Assembly (NCBI RefSeq): GCF_009728735.1
Contig: NZ_CP024640.1
Location: forward strand, 124,001-188,000
Direction of reading: 5' to 3'
Origin: Pantoea phytobeneficialis
GTDB taxonomy: Bacteria > Pseudomonadota > Gammaproteobacteria > Enterobacterales > Enterobacteriaceae
Length of the DNA stretch: 64,000 bases
Of this stretch, positions 18,394-26,912 are shown in pieces; within the stretch, counting starts at the first letter, position 1; every line of letters begins with the position of its first letter. Both the position numbers and the translations under genes were made by a program. Below the pieces are notes generated by a model, which was given only the letters and a program-made list of their open reading frames with translations, did no database searches and was not told the origin of the DNA.

Positions 18394-20362
18394 TGGCTGT
18401 CTCCGCAAAGGCGTGCAGATCACTGACACCCCAGGCCGTTTCGATACGTCGCAACATCTGCAAATAATCCTGACCCGGCAGGCTGTCGTCATCTTCGGCA
18501 AACGCCGGGCGGAAAGGCGCGGCTTTTAACGCACTCAACGGGTTAATGCCCAAATCGGTGAAACGGGCCAAATCGGCGTTGCCGCTGGCCTGGAGCAACG
18601 TTTGCTCAAGGCTACGGCACCAGTAAAGCCATTGATCTTCACTCAGACGGGTCTGACACTCGGCAATCCCTTCGATCAGGGACATCACCTGGCGGATCGG
18701 TTGTGAAGTCAGTGACATGTCCTCGGGGTGACTTTGCAGCATGTCGGGGAGCAGGCCAGCTTGCTCACCTTCCGGGTCAACAACATCAAGGTCAGGTGGT
18801 TGGGGGAAATGGGATAACTGCCAAAGCACCTCATCGAGGTTCAGTTGGCGCAGCGGCGTGGCGGCAATACGACCCAGTTCATCCATAACCGGGATATCCG
18901 CCCCGAAGCTAACCCCCTCTGACTGCCAACGGATGCTCACGCTGCGTGGCATTTCACCCTGCCAGACAAACCCCTGCGTCACTTCAGGGCAGGGCACGCC
19001 CGCCATATCCAGCACGGTGATCGTTATCGGCGAAGCAGAGGGTGGGGAAAGCAGCCCCTGATTCCCCGCGCCAGGTTGCCATAGCAACCCACTGATGGGC
19101 GGTGCATAGTGAGGAGGGCGTTCAGTCATCTCCTCACCAGCCTGCAAGGGAATTGACAGATCGTCACAGTCGCTGTCGGATTGAATGGGCAGCAACCAGC
19201 TCAGGGTGTTCTCTGCTGGCTGTTTCCCGGCGGAGGTCTTCGCCAGGCGGTCAGGGCAAAAGAACACCCCCGCCTCCAGATTACCCACGGCGGGTTTCAT
19301 GCGTTGCATAAACCCCGGTCCGGTGAGGTTGCCGGATCCCAGATATAACCAACCGCGTGTCAGCATATCGCTCACGCTGCGATGATTGGCACTGAAAATG
19401 AATTTGGCATGCAGCGTGCGCTCAACCTGGCGGAGTTGGGCGGGCGGCCTGATGGTCATGCCCTGTGCTTGCAAGGCTTCGACACGCTGGGCGACGGCCT
19501 GGCAGGCGTGCGGATTAACGTACAGATCAATCTGCGCGCTATGGGTTAATGCCGCCGTTTCCTGTAACAGTTGCACAATTTTTTCTGGCACCAGCGGCGC
19601 CGAGCCGTTACCGCCTTCATAGAAGCCAGACCCCATCGCCAGATAATTACGCTTTCCCTGTCGTTCCGCATCGGAAAGCCAGCGCTTGAGTTGGCTAAAC
19701 AGCGATGTCCTGCGGTTATCCACCAACCGTGGGGTGCCCCTGGCGTATTTGCGGCATTGGCTGAGCCAGGACTCCACTTCCCGCCGTGCAAGGCTGCTGA
19801 GGGTAGGTTGATCATTGATGGTAAGAGAAAGCAGTGAGGTATCACACCAACCGGCAATCTCATCAAAGAGCATCTGTGCAGCCCGGAAATCGGCACAGCT
19901 TTGCCGCCATGCCTCTCCCGGCTGATGCAAGGCTTCCGCGGAAAGGTCGAGGCACCAGACCAGATCGAGACTCTCCTCCAGGGATTGCCGGGTCCAGTTG
20001 CCGGTGCTGACCAACAGCCGCAAGCGCCAGCCATGTTGTTCATCATGGGGTTTGAACCCGAGGAGCGCGACTTTGGCATGGAGAAGATTAAGTGGCGGTG
20101 CGGCAGACATCTGACAATGCATCACGCCGGGCACCGTCAGCGGCGAAATAAACCGATTGCCCGCATCCAGAAACAGCGCCAGCTTGCTATGTCCATGATG
20201 CGCACGCGCTGCCTTATTCAGACCGGTGAAGCGATCCAGCGCCGACTCCAGAAAATCCTCGCTGGCTGAATAGCCGCACAACCAGCCGAAATGCCCAGTG
20301 TAGCCGCGAGGCGCATCAAAGTAGTCGACCAGTGACGGGGGCAGTTTTGCATAACCGGTCAT
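18386..20362 (-). CDS. phospholipase D-fold protein with two HKD motifs (probable nuclease)
   Basis: A 658-residue protein with two degenerate PLD motifs: H95-A-K97 with downstream STGNW (119-123) and acidic EE (129-130), and H318-A-K320 with GSGNLT (342-347) and E363. Both His and Lys are retained, so a single chain can form a two-HKD active site. The C-terminal ~280 residues have no recognisable domain and are acidic. No signal peptide is visible. PLD-fold proteins paired with SF2 helicases usually act as nucleases in DNA-targeting systems (for example the DrmC/DrmD context). It overlaps the upstream gene by 4 nt and the helicase by 8 nt. Confidence 0.78.
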   Translation of the reverse strand: MTGYAKLPPSLVDYFDAPRGYTGHFGWLCGYSASEDFLESALDRFTGLNKAARAHHGHSKLALFLDAGNRFISPLTVPGVMHCQMSAAPPLNLLHAKVALLGFKPHDEQHGWRLRLLVSTGNWTRQSLEESLDLVWCLDLSAEALHQPGEAWRQSCADFRAAQMLFDEIAGWCDTSLLSLTINDQPTLSSLARREVESWLSQCRKYARGTPRLVDNRRTSLFSQLKRWLSDAERQGKRNYLAMGSGFYEGGNGSAPLVPEKIVQLLQETAALTHSAQIDLYVNPHACQAVAQRVEALQAQGMTIRPPAQLRQVERTLHAKFIFSANHRSVSDMLTRGWLYLGSGNLTGPGFMQRMKPAVGNLEAGVFFCPDRLAKTSAGKQPAENTLSWLLPIQSDSDCDDLSIPLQAGEEMTERPPHYAPPISGLLWQPGAGNQGLLSPPSASPITITVLDMAGVPCPEVTQGFVWQGEMPRSVSIRWQSEGVSFGADIPVMDELGRIAATPLRQLNLDEVLWQLSHFPQPPDLDVVDPEGEQAGLLPDMLQSHPEDMSLTSQPIRQVMSLIEGIAECQTRLSEDQWLYWCRSLEQTLLQASGNADLARFTDLGINPLSALKAAPFRPAFAEDDDSLPGQDYLQMLRRIETAWGVSDLHAFAETANE

Positions 20363-21591
20363 GCGACTTTCCCCTTATCGAGCCAGGCCGACAGCTCACC
20401 ATGCAGGTCCAGATTGAGTAAAAAAAGATTGTGCATCCGCCTGGAGAGATGTTCGGGCCAGAAGTCCTGCGCAGATGGCGGTTCCACCGCGTCCTCGTCC
20501 TGGTTCGTGTCAGCAGCGCTATTTCCCCGAAAGGCGTTACCGGGTTCAATCTGTTCAGCGTTGAGTTTCAGGATATGGCCATCGCGCTCCACCAGTGCGC
20601 GCAACACAGCTGCGGGTGGCTGGTCACATTCATGGCAGAACTGCCTGGCTGCCGCGTCAGGATGCTGCAACAGCAAAAATGCCTGCGCGCGCTGGCGCAA
20701 ATGCTGTATCGCATCCAGCAGAGGCGGCGAAAGAGGGGAGCGTAAATCGTGACACACACCGGAGTGGTGTTGCGCCATCTCGACTTCGAGACGCTCCAGC
20801 AGTTCCAGCGCGGCAGCGCGGGTGGCAAAAAAATACGCGCCGGCTTGCAAATCATGCCAGTGTTCAACGGTAATCTCTGCCGGACGCTTTTCCCAACGGA
20901 TGCGCGCGGGGCGTGACTGGCGCAGCCGATCCATCCAGGCCAGAGCAGCACTGCGCCGCTGGCTATCCGTTTCGCTCCCCGCGTGTTGCAGTTGGCTTCG
21001 AATCAGCTGACAGGCATCCGATGACAGCGCTTCGTACGAGGGCTGCACCGCCCTGGTGGCTATCGAGTCTGGCGCGGCGATCCAGCGGGTGAACAACGCC
21101 TGTTGCCCTTTATCCAGCCTGAGCAGTTGTTCGCCTGTGGCGGTGCAGTCGAACGCGTTAAAGCTGCGTTGTGGAGTGACAAAACCCAGCGCGGGTAACG
21201 CCTCAACCGTCCCCATCCGCATTGGAATGGTGACATAAAATGTCCGTTTCCGGGCAGCGTTAAACGTCAGGTCTTTGGCATGCAGTTTGCGAATCTTGTT
21301 AAAACCGCGCAGACGCGCATCTCTCTGCTTTCCCTCAACATATCCCTTCCAGCAGCTTAGCGCCTCAATCGCGTTCGCCGCTTCAATATTGCTGGTGCCG
21401 TTATTTAACTGGCGCGCAATCCACACACCCTGTAAGGCCATAACGATTTGCCGGGCAAACCACACCCCGCCGAGGCCCGGTACGGCAAGCTGATTGAAAC
21501 GTGCGGCTATCTCGTTCAGTTGCAGCGTGCGGGTTCTGCGGATGGAGGGGACAGTGGCAGGCGCACACAAGCCCCAGGTCATGCTGTTCAT
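20359..21591 (-). CDS. unrecognised 410-residue protein of the eight-gene operon
   Basis: I do not recognise this protein. It has 410 residues, no signal peptide and no transmembrane segment. It is rich in Arg, Gln, Leu and Ala, with a mainly helical pattern. A basic stretch near residues 93-115 (GFNKIRKLHAKDLTFNAARK) and an acidic, low-complexity segment before the C-terminus (NQDEDAVEPPSAQDFWPE) stand out, and there is one isolated CHEC-type cysteine/histidine cluster (FCHECDQP). The start overlaps the WYL gene stop by 4 nt and its stop overlaps the PLD gene start by 4 nt. It is probably a system-specific adaptor or recognition subunit (inference from position only). Confidence 0.8.
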   Translation of the reverse strand: MNSMTWGLCAPATVPSIRRTRTLQLNEIAARFNQLAVPGLGGVWFARQIVMALQGVWIARQLNNGTSNIEAANAIEALSCWKGYVEGKQRDARLRGFNKIRKLHAKDLTFNAARKRTFYVTIPMRMGTVEALPALGFVTPQRSFNAFDCTATGEQLLRLDKGQQALFTRWIAAPDSIATRAVQPSYEALSSDACQLIRSQLQHAGSETDSQRRSAALAWMDRLRQSRPARIRWEKRPAEITVEHWHDLQAGAYFFATRAAALELLERLEVEMAQHHSGVCHDLRSPLSPPLLDAIQHLRQRAQAFLLLQHPDAAARQFCHECDQPPAAVLRALVERDGHILKLNAEQIEPGNAFRGNSAADTNQDEDAVEPPSAQDFWPEHLSRRMHNLFLLNLDLHGELSAWLDKGKVA

Positions 21592-22568
21592 CGTATGGCA
21601 TCGCCTTCTGTCACGGGTTGGCGTTGTACATGACTTACCGCATCACCAAATGCCGCCAGAAACCATTGCAACATGGCGCTATCAACCACGGTGGCGGAAA
21701 TCTCCAGCCGGTCGGGCGGGATTTCGCGATGGGTCTGGTCGATCGACAGCGGGGACTCAAGCAGATGCAGCCCGGCCGCCCGGTCAATTTCAAAAGTCAG
21801 GTAGATCTGATGGCCCTCACCAAAACCAAAACGGCCATCATCATCATATTTTTTCAGGTTGAACCCGGCCGGCCGCTCAAAGCTGAAGGTGCTGACGCTG
21901 GCCGCCAGAATGCGGTTTAGTGCCAGGCTGCGTTCATTGTCGTAACCGTCAAAACGGCACACCAGATACAAACGCGGCCCTTGCTGCGCCAGACCCAGCG
22001 GCATGACCTTGTTTTCACTCTCGCGACCTGCTGCGTTACGGTAGGTCAGTTTTAGCCAGCGATTGAGATACAGCGCCTCGCTCACGGCTTCAAACACCCC
22101 CTCCGCGATGGGGGGTGGCAACAGTGGCTGACTGGTTGCCACGACGCGGACCTTATCTGGCCACTCCGCTTCGAGACGACTTTGTCCACTGGCATGCAGA
22201 TTGCGTTGCGCCTGGGTAAAAAAACCGGTCATGGATTTGATCAACCGGGTCGGCAGAATGGGTTTGAGGTGCGCTTCCGCCATCGCCAACAGCAGCGATT
22301 CCTGCGGGTTTAACACCGGCAGCGACACGCCGCGAGAATTCTCTAACCAGCGATAACCATAGGGGCGATTGCGTAAGTCGCATTCAATATCAAAATGGTT
22401 ACACAGCATCTCCAGATGGCGCTGGATGGTGCGCAGATCGCGCTCAATGCCTGCATGACTTAACTGTTCATGCAGTTCGCGGGCGGTAATTTTTCGGCCG
22501 CGCGGAATGCGTCGCAATAACTCGATGGCCAGCAATGTGGTTTCTATTGTCTCGGGTCTTTTAGCCAC
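21588..22568 (-). CDS. HTH-WYL domain transcriptional regulator
   Basis: A 326-residue protein. The N-terminal winged HTH spans about residues 1-75 (LLRRIPRGRKITARELHEQL, then ERDLRTIQRHLEML). A WYL domain follows (NRWLKLTYRN, then LVCRFDGYDNERSLALNRI, residues about 190-240), and a WCX-like C-terminal extension after that. WYL regulators such as BrxR and CapW commonly control phage-defence loci and are thought to sense nucleic-acid ligands. It sits 33 nt after the AAA+ gene and overlaps the next gene by 4 nt, so it is co-transcribed with its likely targets. It could bind the palindrome upstream of the AAA+ gene. Confidence 0.85.
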   Translation of the reverse strand: MAKRPETIETTLLAIELLRRIPRGRKITARELHEQLSHAGIERDLRTIQRHLEMLCNHFDIECDLRNRPYGYRWLENSRGVSLPVLNPQESLLLAMAEAHLKPILPTRLIKSMTGFFTQAQRNLHASGQSRLEAEWPDKVRVVATSQPLLPPPIAEGVFEAVSEALYLNRWLKLTYRNAAGRESENKVMPLGLAQQGPRLYLVCRFDGYDNERSLALNRILAASVSTFSFERPAGFNLKKYDDDGRFGFGEGHQIYLTFEIDRAAGLHLLESPLSIDQTHREIPPDRLEISATVVDSAMLQWFLAAFGDAVSHVQRQPVTEGDAIR

Positions 22569-22601
22569 GTTTGATTCCCTGTGTTATTTATCCGGCGCGG
22601 T

Positions 22602-24686
22602 TTAATGCAAAAAACCAATAGCCGGCTTATCGCGTTTTTTGAGCCAGCATTCCGTTTTCAGCGCGGTAACAAAATCACTCGCGGAGCTAAAGGGGGTGAT
22701 GCTGTGTTGACGCGCCACCGCGCAAAAGTCTCCCGGGGTCAATTCGTATAATTTGGTTAAAGCAGTGACCGCCGCAGAAGACGCTTCCCCCAGCTGTAAC
22801 TTGTCACAGTAAAGATTCAACAGGGCCACGGACTGGTAATCGCAGAGATAATTAAACCGGACCTTGAGATCAAAACGGCGCAAGGCTGCGGCGTCCAGCA
22901 CCTCAAAACGGTTGGTGGTAGTGATTAAAATCCCGTCAAAGTGCGCGATCTGACTGAGCATTTCGTTCACGCAACTCACCTCCCAACTATGCTGACAGCC
23001 ATCCATGGTCGCGAGAAAACTGTCGATCTCATCAATCAGCAGCACAGCCTTATCGCGTCTGGCCTGTTCAAAAATCGCCGCAATATTCTGTTCGCTCTCA
23101 CCAACATAGCGACCAAAAAAATCCGACGGTGTTTTCGCCATCAACGGTAATGCCAACTGAGTGGCTAACCACTGCGCCCAGGCTGTTTTACCGGTTCCCG
23201 GCGGGCCATACAGACAAAAGCGCGCCGAATCATGCGGCGAAAGGTTGGTCGTTACCGCGCCAAGTGAGATATCACTGTTAATAAACGCGATATCATAAAC
23301 GGCAGGTTTGCTGGCTTTACTTGTTGGTCTTATCGGCGCATGCCCCTGAGCCTTTAGGGTGTTATTGATTAAATAGATTAAAGATTCATTGGCCTTTTCG
23401 TCCGGCAATGTGGCGCTAAGGGTGGTCATGACTGTTCCGGCGCGCTCCACTACCGCAGGTGTCAGCCACGGCGTGCTGGCCAACTGAGAAATTTCGCCAG
23501 GGGTGAGTAGGGTGCCGCAGGTTTCCTGAAGCAGGGTTTCCCGTTGTTGCAGGGGGGGAGAGGTCAACTCAACCACGATATCAAAGCGGCGAATAAACGC
23601 CGGGTCCATGACGCTGATATCGTTGGACACCCATAACGTCGGGACGGCGTTCTCTTCCAGCAAACGATTAATCCACGCCTTTGGTACCGGTTGTGACAGC
23701 CCACTGAAGGTTCCCGCGCTTTCCATAAACACATCTTCCGCCTCATCGAGCAAGACAAGGGCTTTCTCGCCACGAAAGAAACGTTGCGCTCCCCGACAGG
23801 CGTGCAAGCGGCGGCTACCCTGAATCGGGCGCAGGGCCGCATTTTCGCTGGCCACTTCATAAATCGTACTGTCCAGTTCATCTGCCAGCAGGCGACAAAG
23901 CTGGCTTTTCCCGGTGCCGGGTTGACCGTGGATCAGAATATTGACCCCCACCCGACCTGATTGCAGCGCAACATCCAGCCACTGGCGCACCACGTTAACC
24001 GCAGGCAGATGGGCGTAATCATTGAAGCTGAGCTGTGCAGGCTCACAGCGTGTAATGATGCCCTGCAATAATCTGGCAGGCTCGGTCTCACCGGCATACA
24101 AGCGTTCACACAGCGTGGGTGAAAAGGGTTCGAGCTTATTACGCAGCGAGTGCGAGCCGCTGGTTTCCAGGCTGATCAAGCCGGTTTGCATCAATAAACT
24201 GTCGGCACCAAGCGCAGCACGCATCTCGCTTTCCGGGAAATCGAGCAAAGTCGCCAGGATTCGGTACACATTGACCGAGGTCACCAGCCCAAGCCAGTCC
24301 GCAGTTTCATCTAACAAGCGTTCCTGATGGAGTTGTAATGTGAATGCCAGAATGGCGCTTTCAGCCGCATTCAGTTCAATGCGGCTGGCTAAGGTGGCTA
24401 CCGCCTGTTGAAAGACCGAAAAGGGGGATGAGTCGAATTGTTGTTCCCGTTCAGCATGACGCAGACGGAGTTCCCGCAAAATCGATTGCTGTAACTGCGG
24501 CGTAAATTCGTGATCCTGATAGTGGGTGAGATGGAAAAATTCCGCTAACGCCGGATGGCTGAAGCCATGCTGGGTGATAAATTGCTTATGGGTACCCAGG
24601 CGGAATAACAGACGATAGATCCACAGCTCGAGAGTGTGTTGGTTTTCCGGGGTCGGTTGCTGTTCAATCATTTTGGCGTTTAGCAT
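22602..24686 (-). CDS. tandem AAA+ ATPase (first gene of the eight-gene operon)
   Basis: A 694-residue protein with two AAA+ modules. Module 1 has Walker A HGQPGTGKS (Lys260), Walker B LLDEAED (314-318) and arginine motif RRFD (366-369). Module 2 has Walker A GPPGTGKT (Lys500), Walker B LIDEID (552-555) and a later RRFD. The N-terminal ~230 residues are a helical domain of unknown role. Both modules look catalytically intact, as in Cdc48/FtsH-like remodelling ATPases. AAGGAGAG just upstream of the ATG is a strong ribosome site. A truncated second copy of residues 31-195 is at 34272-34788. Confidence 0.88.
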   Translation of the reverse strand: MLNAKMIEQQPTPENQHTLELWIYRLLFRLGTHKQFITQHGFSHPALAEFFHLTHYQDHEFTPQLQQSILRELRLRHAEREQQFDSSPFSVFQQAVATLASRIELNAAESAILAFTLQLHQERLLDETADWLGLVTSVNVYRILATLLDFPESEMRAALGADSLLMQTGLISLETSGSHSLRNKLEPFSPTLCERLYAGETEPARLLQGIITRCEPAQLSFNDYAHLPAVNVVRQWLDVALQSGRVGVNILIHGQPGTGKSQLCRLLADELDSTIYEVASENAALRPIQGSRRLHACRGAQRFFRGEKALVLLDEAEDVFMESAGTFSGLSQPVPKAWINRLLEENAVPTLWVSNDISVMDPAFIRRFDIVVELTSPPLQQRETLLQETCGTLLTPGEISQLASTPWLTPAVVERAGTVMTTLSATLPDEKANESLIYLINNTLKAQGHAPIRPTSKASKPAVYDIAFINSDISLGAVTTNLSPHDSARFCLYGPPGTGKTAWAQWLATQLALPLMAKTPSDFFGRYVGESEQNIAAIFEQARRDKAVLLIDEIDSFLATMDGCQHSWEVSCVNEMLSQIAHFDGILITTTNRFEVLDAAALRRFDLKVRFNYLCDYQSVALLNLYCDKLQLGEASSAAVTALTKLYELTPGDFCAVARQHSITPFSSASDFVTALKTECWLKKRDKPAIGFLH

Positions 24687-24725
24687 GGTTCTCTCCTTTA
24701 AAACGCCAATTGTCCTCCCCGATAT

Positions 24726-24738
24726 GACAACTTGTGTC
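24726..24738. promoter_or_regulatory. candidate operator upstream of the eight-gene operon
   Basis: GACAACTTGTGTC contains the 9-bp palindrome ACAACTTGT and flanking GACA/TGTC arms. It lies about 40 bp before the AAA+ start and overlaps a possible -35 (TTGTCA on the minus strand). The likely ligand is the operon's own WYL protein, but the upstream GntR protein is an alternative. Confidence 0.4.
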
Positions 24739-24760
24739 GCAGGCGATTTTTAACCGCTGC

Positions 24761-25570
24761 TTACCGCACCTCATTCACATACATAAAATGCTCGGTACTG
24801 AAACGATGATGCGCCAGGATCACCGGGATCGCGCTTTGGTCGAAAGAGACTTCATCAATCACCATCACTGCATGCGGCAACGCCACTTCTAACCACGCGG
24901 CGTCCTGTTGGTCTGCCAGCGTGGCGGTAATCTGTTCCCTTACGGCAGCAACGCGCAGGTCGTAGCGCTCAAACAAAAAGCGATAAAGCAGGGGAGGTAA
25001 TTGTTCGGCGGAAGGAAAATCAGGCAGGCGCGCGGCAGGTAACACCAGGGTTTCGTGCATGGCGGCGATGCCTTTTACCCGGCGCAAGCGTTTTAACCGG
25101 ATGACTTCATCACCCACCCCAATCTGGAGCTTTTCCGCTTCGGTTTCACTGGCGCCACTGCGCTGATAATCAAGCAACTGCGTCTCGGAGCGCAGCAGGC
25201 CACCCGCTTTGTCATGCAGACGAAAGTACTGGAAAAAGTGGCTGAGGTTATGCAGGGGCGCCCAGCCGGTCACCACCGTGCCGGTTTTGCGGCGACGCAT
25301 CAGCATCCCTTCCGTGGTCAACGCTGCCAGCGCTTTACGCACCGTACCAACCGACACGCCAAAATTTGCTGCCAGGCTGTTTTCACTGGGCAAGATGGTC
25401 CCCGCCGGTAGCTCACCTTGCAGGATGGATTCACTGATATGGCGCTTCACCACTTCATAAAGCGGCGCGCCTTCTCCCTCGTTTAACCGGGCGAAAGGTT
25501 GCGCATCGCCTGCGTCATAGTTTTTTTGCATGTTTATGATTACCGATTGACCTGAATCGTTGAATTGCAT
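24761..25570 (-). CDS. GntR/HutC-family regulator (UTRA domain)
   Basis: A 269-residue regulator. The winged HTH is at residues about 38-105 (LYEVVKRHISESILQGELPA, then SENSLAANFGVSVGTVRKAL), followed by a UTRA effector-binding domain (RRVKGIAAMHETLVLPAARL). It is divergent from the peptide/amide cassette starting at 25611 and probably controls it. The annotated start is the ATG at 25570; an in-frame ATG at 25531 (MQKNYDAG) is also possible and would leave the nearby operator clear of the coding region. Its stop lies 74 bp upstream of the AAA+ start on the same strand, so read-through into that operon is possible. Confidence 0.87.
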   Translation of the reverse strand: MQFNDSGQSVIINMQKNYDAGDAQPFARLNEGEGAPLYEVVKRHISESILQGELPAGTILPSENSLAANFGVSVGTVRKALAALTTEGMLMRRRKTGTVVTGWAPLHNLSHFFQYFRLHDKAGGLLRSETQLLDYQRSGASETEAEKLQIGVGDEVIRLKRLRRVKGIAAMHETLVLPAARLPDFPSAEQLPPLLYRFLFERYDLRVAAVREQITATLADQQDAAWLEVALPHAVMVIDEVSFDQSAIPVILAHHRFSTEHFMYVNEVR

Positions 25571-25573
25571 TAT

Positions 25574-25588
25574 CTATAAACTATATAG
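25574..25588. promoter_or_regulatory. candidate GntR operator
   Basis: CTATA and TATAG form an inverted repeat with a 5-bp spacer in the short region between the divergent GntR gene and the M20 hydrolase gene. AT-rich short inverted repeats of this type are usual for HutC-subfamily regulators. Confidence 0.45.
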
Positions 25589-25610
25589 AAATGCAAAAGA
25601 CGATATACCT

Positions 25611-26891
25611 ATGACAGATAATTCCCGCTTTAACAACGCGTTAGAGAAGATAACTCAAGATGGGGATCAGATCACCGATGACATGCGACAGATGTTGGCG
25701 GTGGATACCTGCTTTCCACCCGGCAACGGTTACGCGCAGTTTGCCGATCTGATGACGCAGTTGTTAGCGCCCATGAAATTCAGCTTCCAGCGCGTGTCTG
25801 TGCCGCAACATTTGTGGCAAGCGCCTGATGGCAGTGCGCATGGCGAAAGGGTCAATCTGTTGGCATCGCTCGACGCGGGTGCAGCTGAAAACTGTAATCT
25901 CTACTTTCATACCGATACCGTGCCTGCTGGTGATGGCTGGCGCTTCTCACCGCTGGCGCTTACGGAGGCGGAAGGCAAGCTGTTTGGCCGCGGCGCGGCG
26001 GATATGAAAGGGACGATTGTGGCGGCGATGGCGGCGATTCGTGCCGCTCAGGCCTGCGATCTGCCTTTGCGTTTCAACCCGGTGTTTTTACTCTGTACCG
26101 ATGAAGAGGGTGGGCTCTATCCCGGCATTCGCTATCTTGCTGAGCAGCAGCACTTCGCAGGCCATTTACTTAGCTTTAACGGCGGGGCGGTGCCACGTAT
26201 CTGGTCAGGTTGTTTCGGTAGTATCGATCTCAAAGTGATTATTACCGGACGCTCGGCACACTCGGGCGATCCGGTTAACGGTATTAATGCCATTGAGAGC
26301 GCGCTGCCACTGATGAATGCCTTGTATCAGCTGAAAGCCGAAGTTGAACAACGCACCTCTGCGATGCCTGCACCACCGCATTATCACGGCAAACCTCTCA
26401 CCTCACGCCTGACACTGGCGGCCGCCCACGGCGGTAGCAAAGGTTCCACCCTTCCCGAACGTTTTGAGCTGCTGATTAACCGCCGCTACGCCCCCGAAGA
26501 AACCTTTGACGCAGTCTGGCAGGAGTTGACCCTCTGCGTGCATAACGCCATGCAGGGCAGCGCCGCCCTTGATGTCACCCTGCAAATGATTGGGCACCTG
26601 GCTCCGGTGAGCGATCCCGTTGGACCCCATTGGCCACGCTGGCAGGCAGCACTGAGTCAGGGGTTTGGCTTTAACGCTGAAGAATTTAAACCCTGGGGAT
26701 CCTCGACCAGCTCCGATATGGGGTGGGTACAGCAAGCCGGTATTCAGGAGATTTTACTGGGCGGCCTGGCCCGTCCCGACAACCGCATTCATGCCGCCGA
26801 TGAGTACACAACGATGGCAGATGTCATGGCGCTTTCGCAGTCGATTCTGGCGTATCTCGCCGATGATTTTCAGCAACCCCAGGGTAGTTAA
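25611..26891 (+). CDS. M20-family metallohydrolase (ArgE/DapE-like)
   Basis: A 426-residue cytoplasmic hydrolase. Metal-site motifs look complete: FHTDTVPAG (His and Asp), GRGAADMKGT (bridging Asp), CTDEEGG (catalytic Glu and metal Glu), and a C-terminal histidine in NRIHAADEY. Members remove acyl groups from amino acids or cleave small peptides. The start at 25611 (MTDNSRF) is preferred over 25560, which would overlap the GntR start and operator. No strong SD is visible. It is the first gene of a seven-gene plus-strand cassette with an ABC peptide importer. Confidence 0.85.
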   Translation: MTDNSRFNNALEKITQDGDQITDDMRQMLAVDTCFPPGNGYAQFADLMTQLLAPMKFSFQRVSVPQHLWQAPDGSAHGERVNLLASLDAGAAENCNLYFHTDTVPAGDGWRFSPLALTEAEGKLFGRGAADMKGTIVAAMAAIRAAQACDLPLRFNPVFLLCTDEEGGLYPGIRYLAEQQHFAGHLLSFNGGAVPRIWSGCFGSIDLKVIITGRSAHSGDPVNGINAIESALPLMNALYQLKAEVEQRTSAMPAPPHYHGKPLTSRLTLAAAHGGSKGSTLPERFELLINRRYAPEETFDAVWQELTLCVHNAMQGSAALDVTLQMIGHLAPVSDPVGPHWPRWQAALSQGFGFNAEEFKPWGSSTSSDMGWVQQAGIQEILLGGLARPDNRIHAADEYTTMADVMALSQSILAYLADDFQQPQGS

Positions 26892-26912
26892 CAAACTAAC
26901 GAGGAAGAGAAG

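Noticed and set aside
15859..18501. Longer SNF2 helicase start at 18501
   Set aside because: It would overlap the PLD gene by over 100 bp; the start at 18393 has a good SD and the short overlap seen throughout the operon.
11509..24686. Naming the eight-gene operon as DISARM or a Dpd (7-deazapurine) system
   Set aside because: DISARM needs drmA/drmB-type genes and a methyltransferase, and Dpd needs a TGT-like DpdA. None of these is present; only the helicase-plus-PLD theme is shared.
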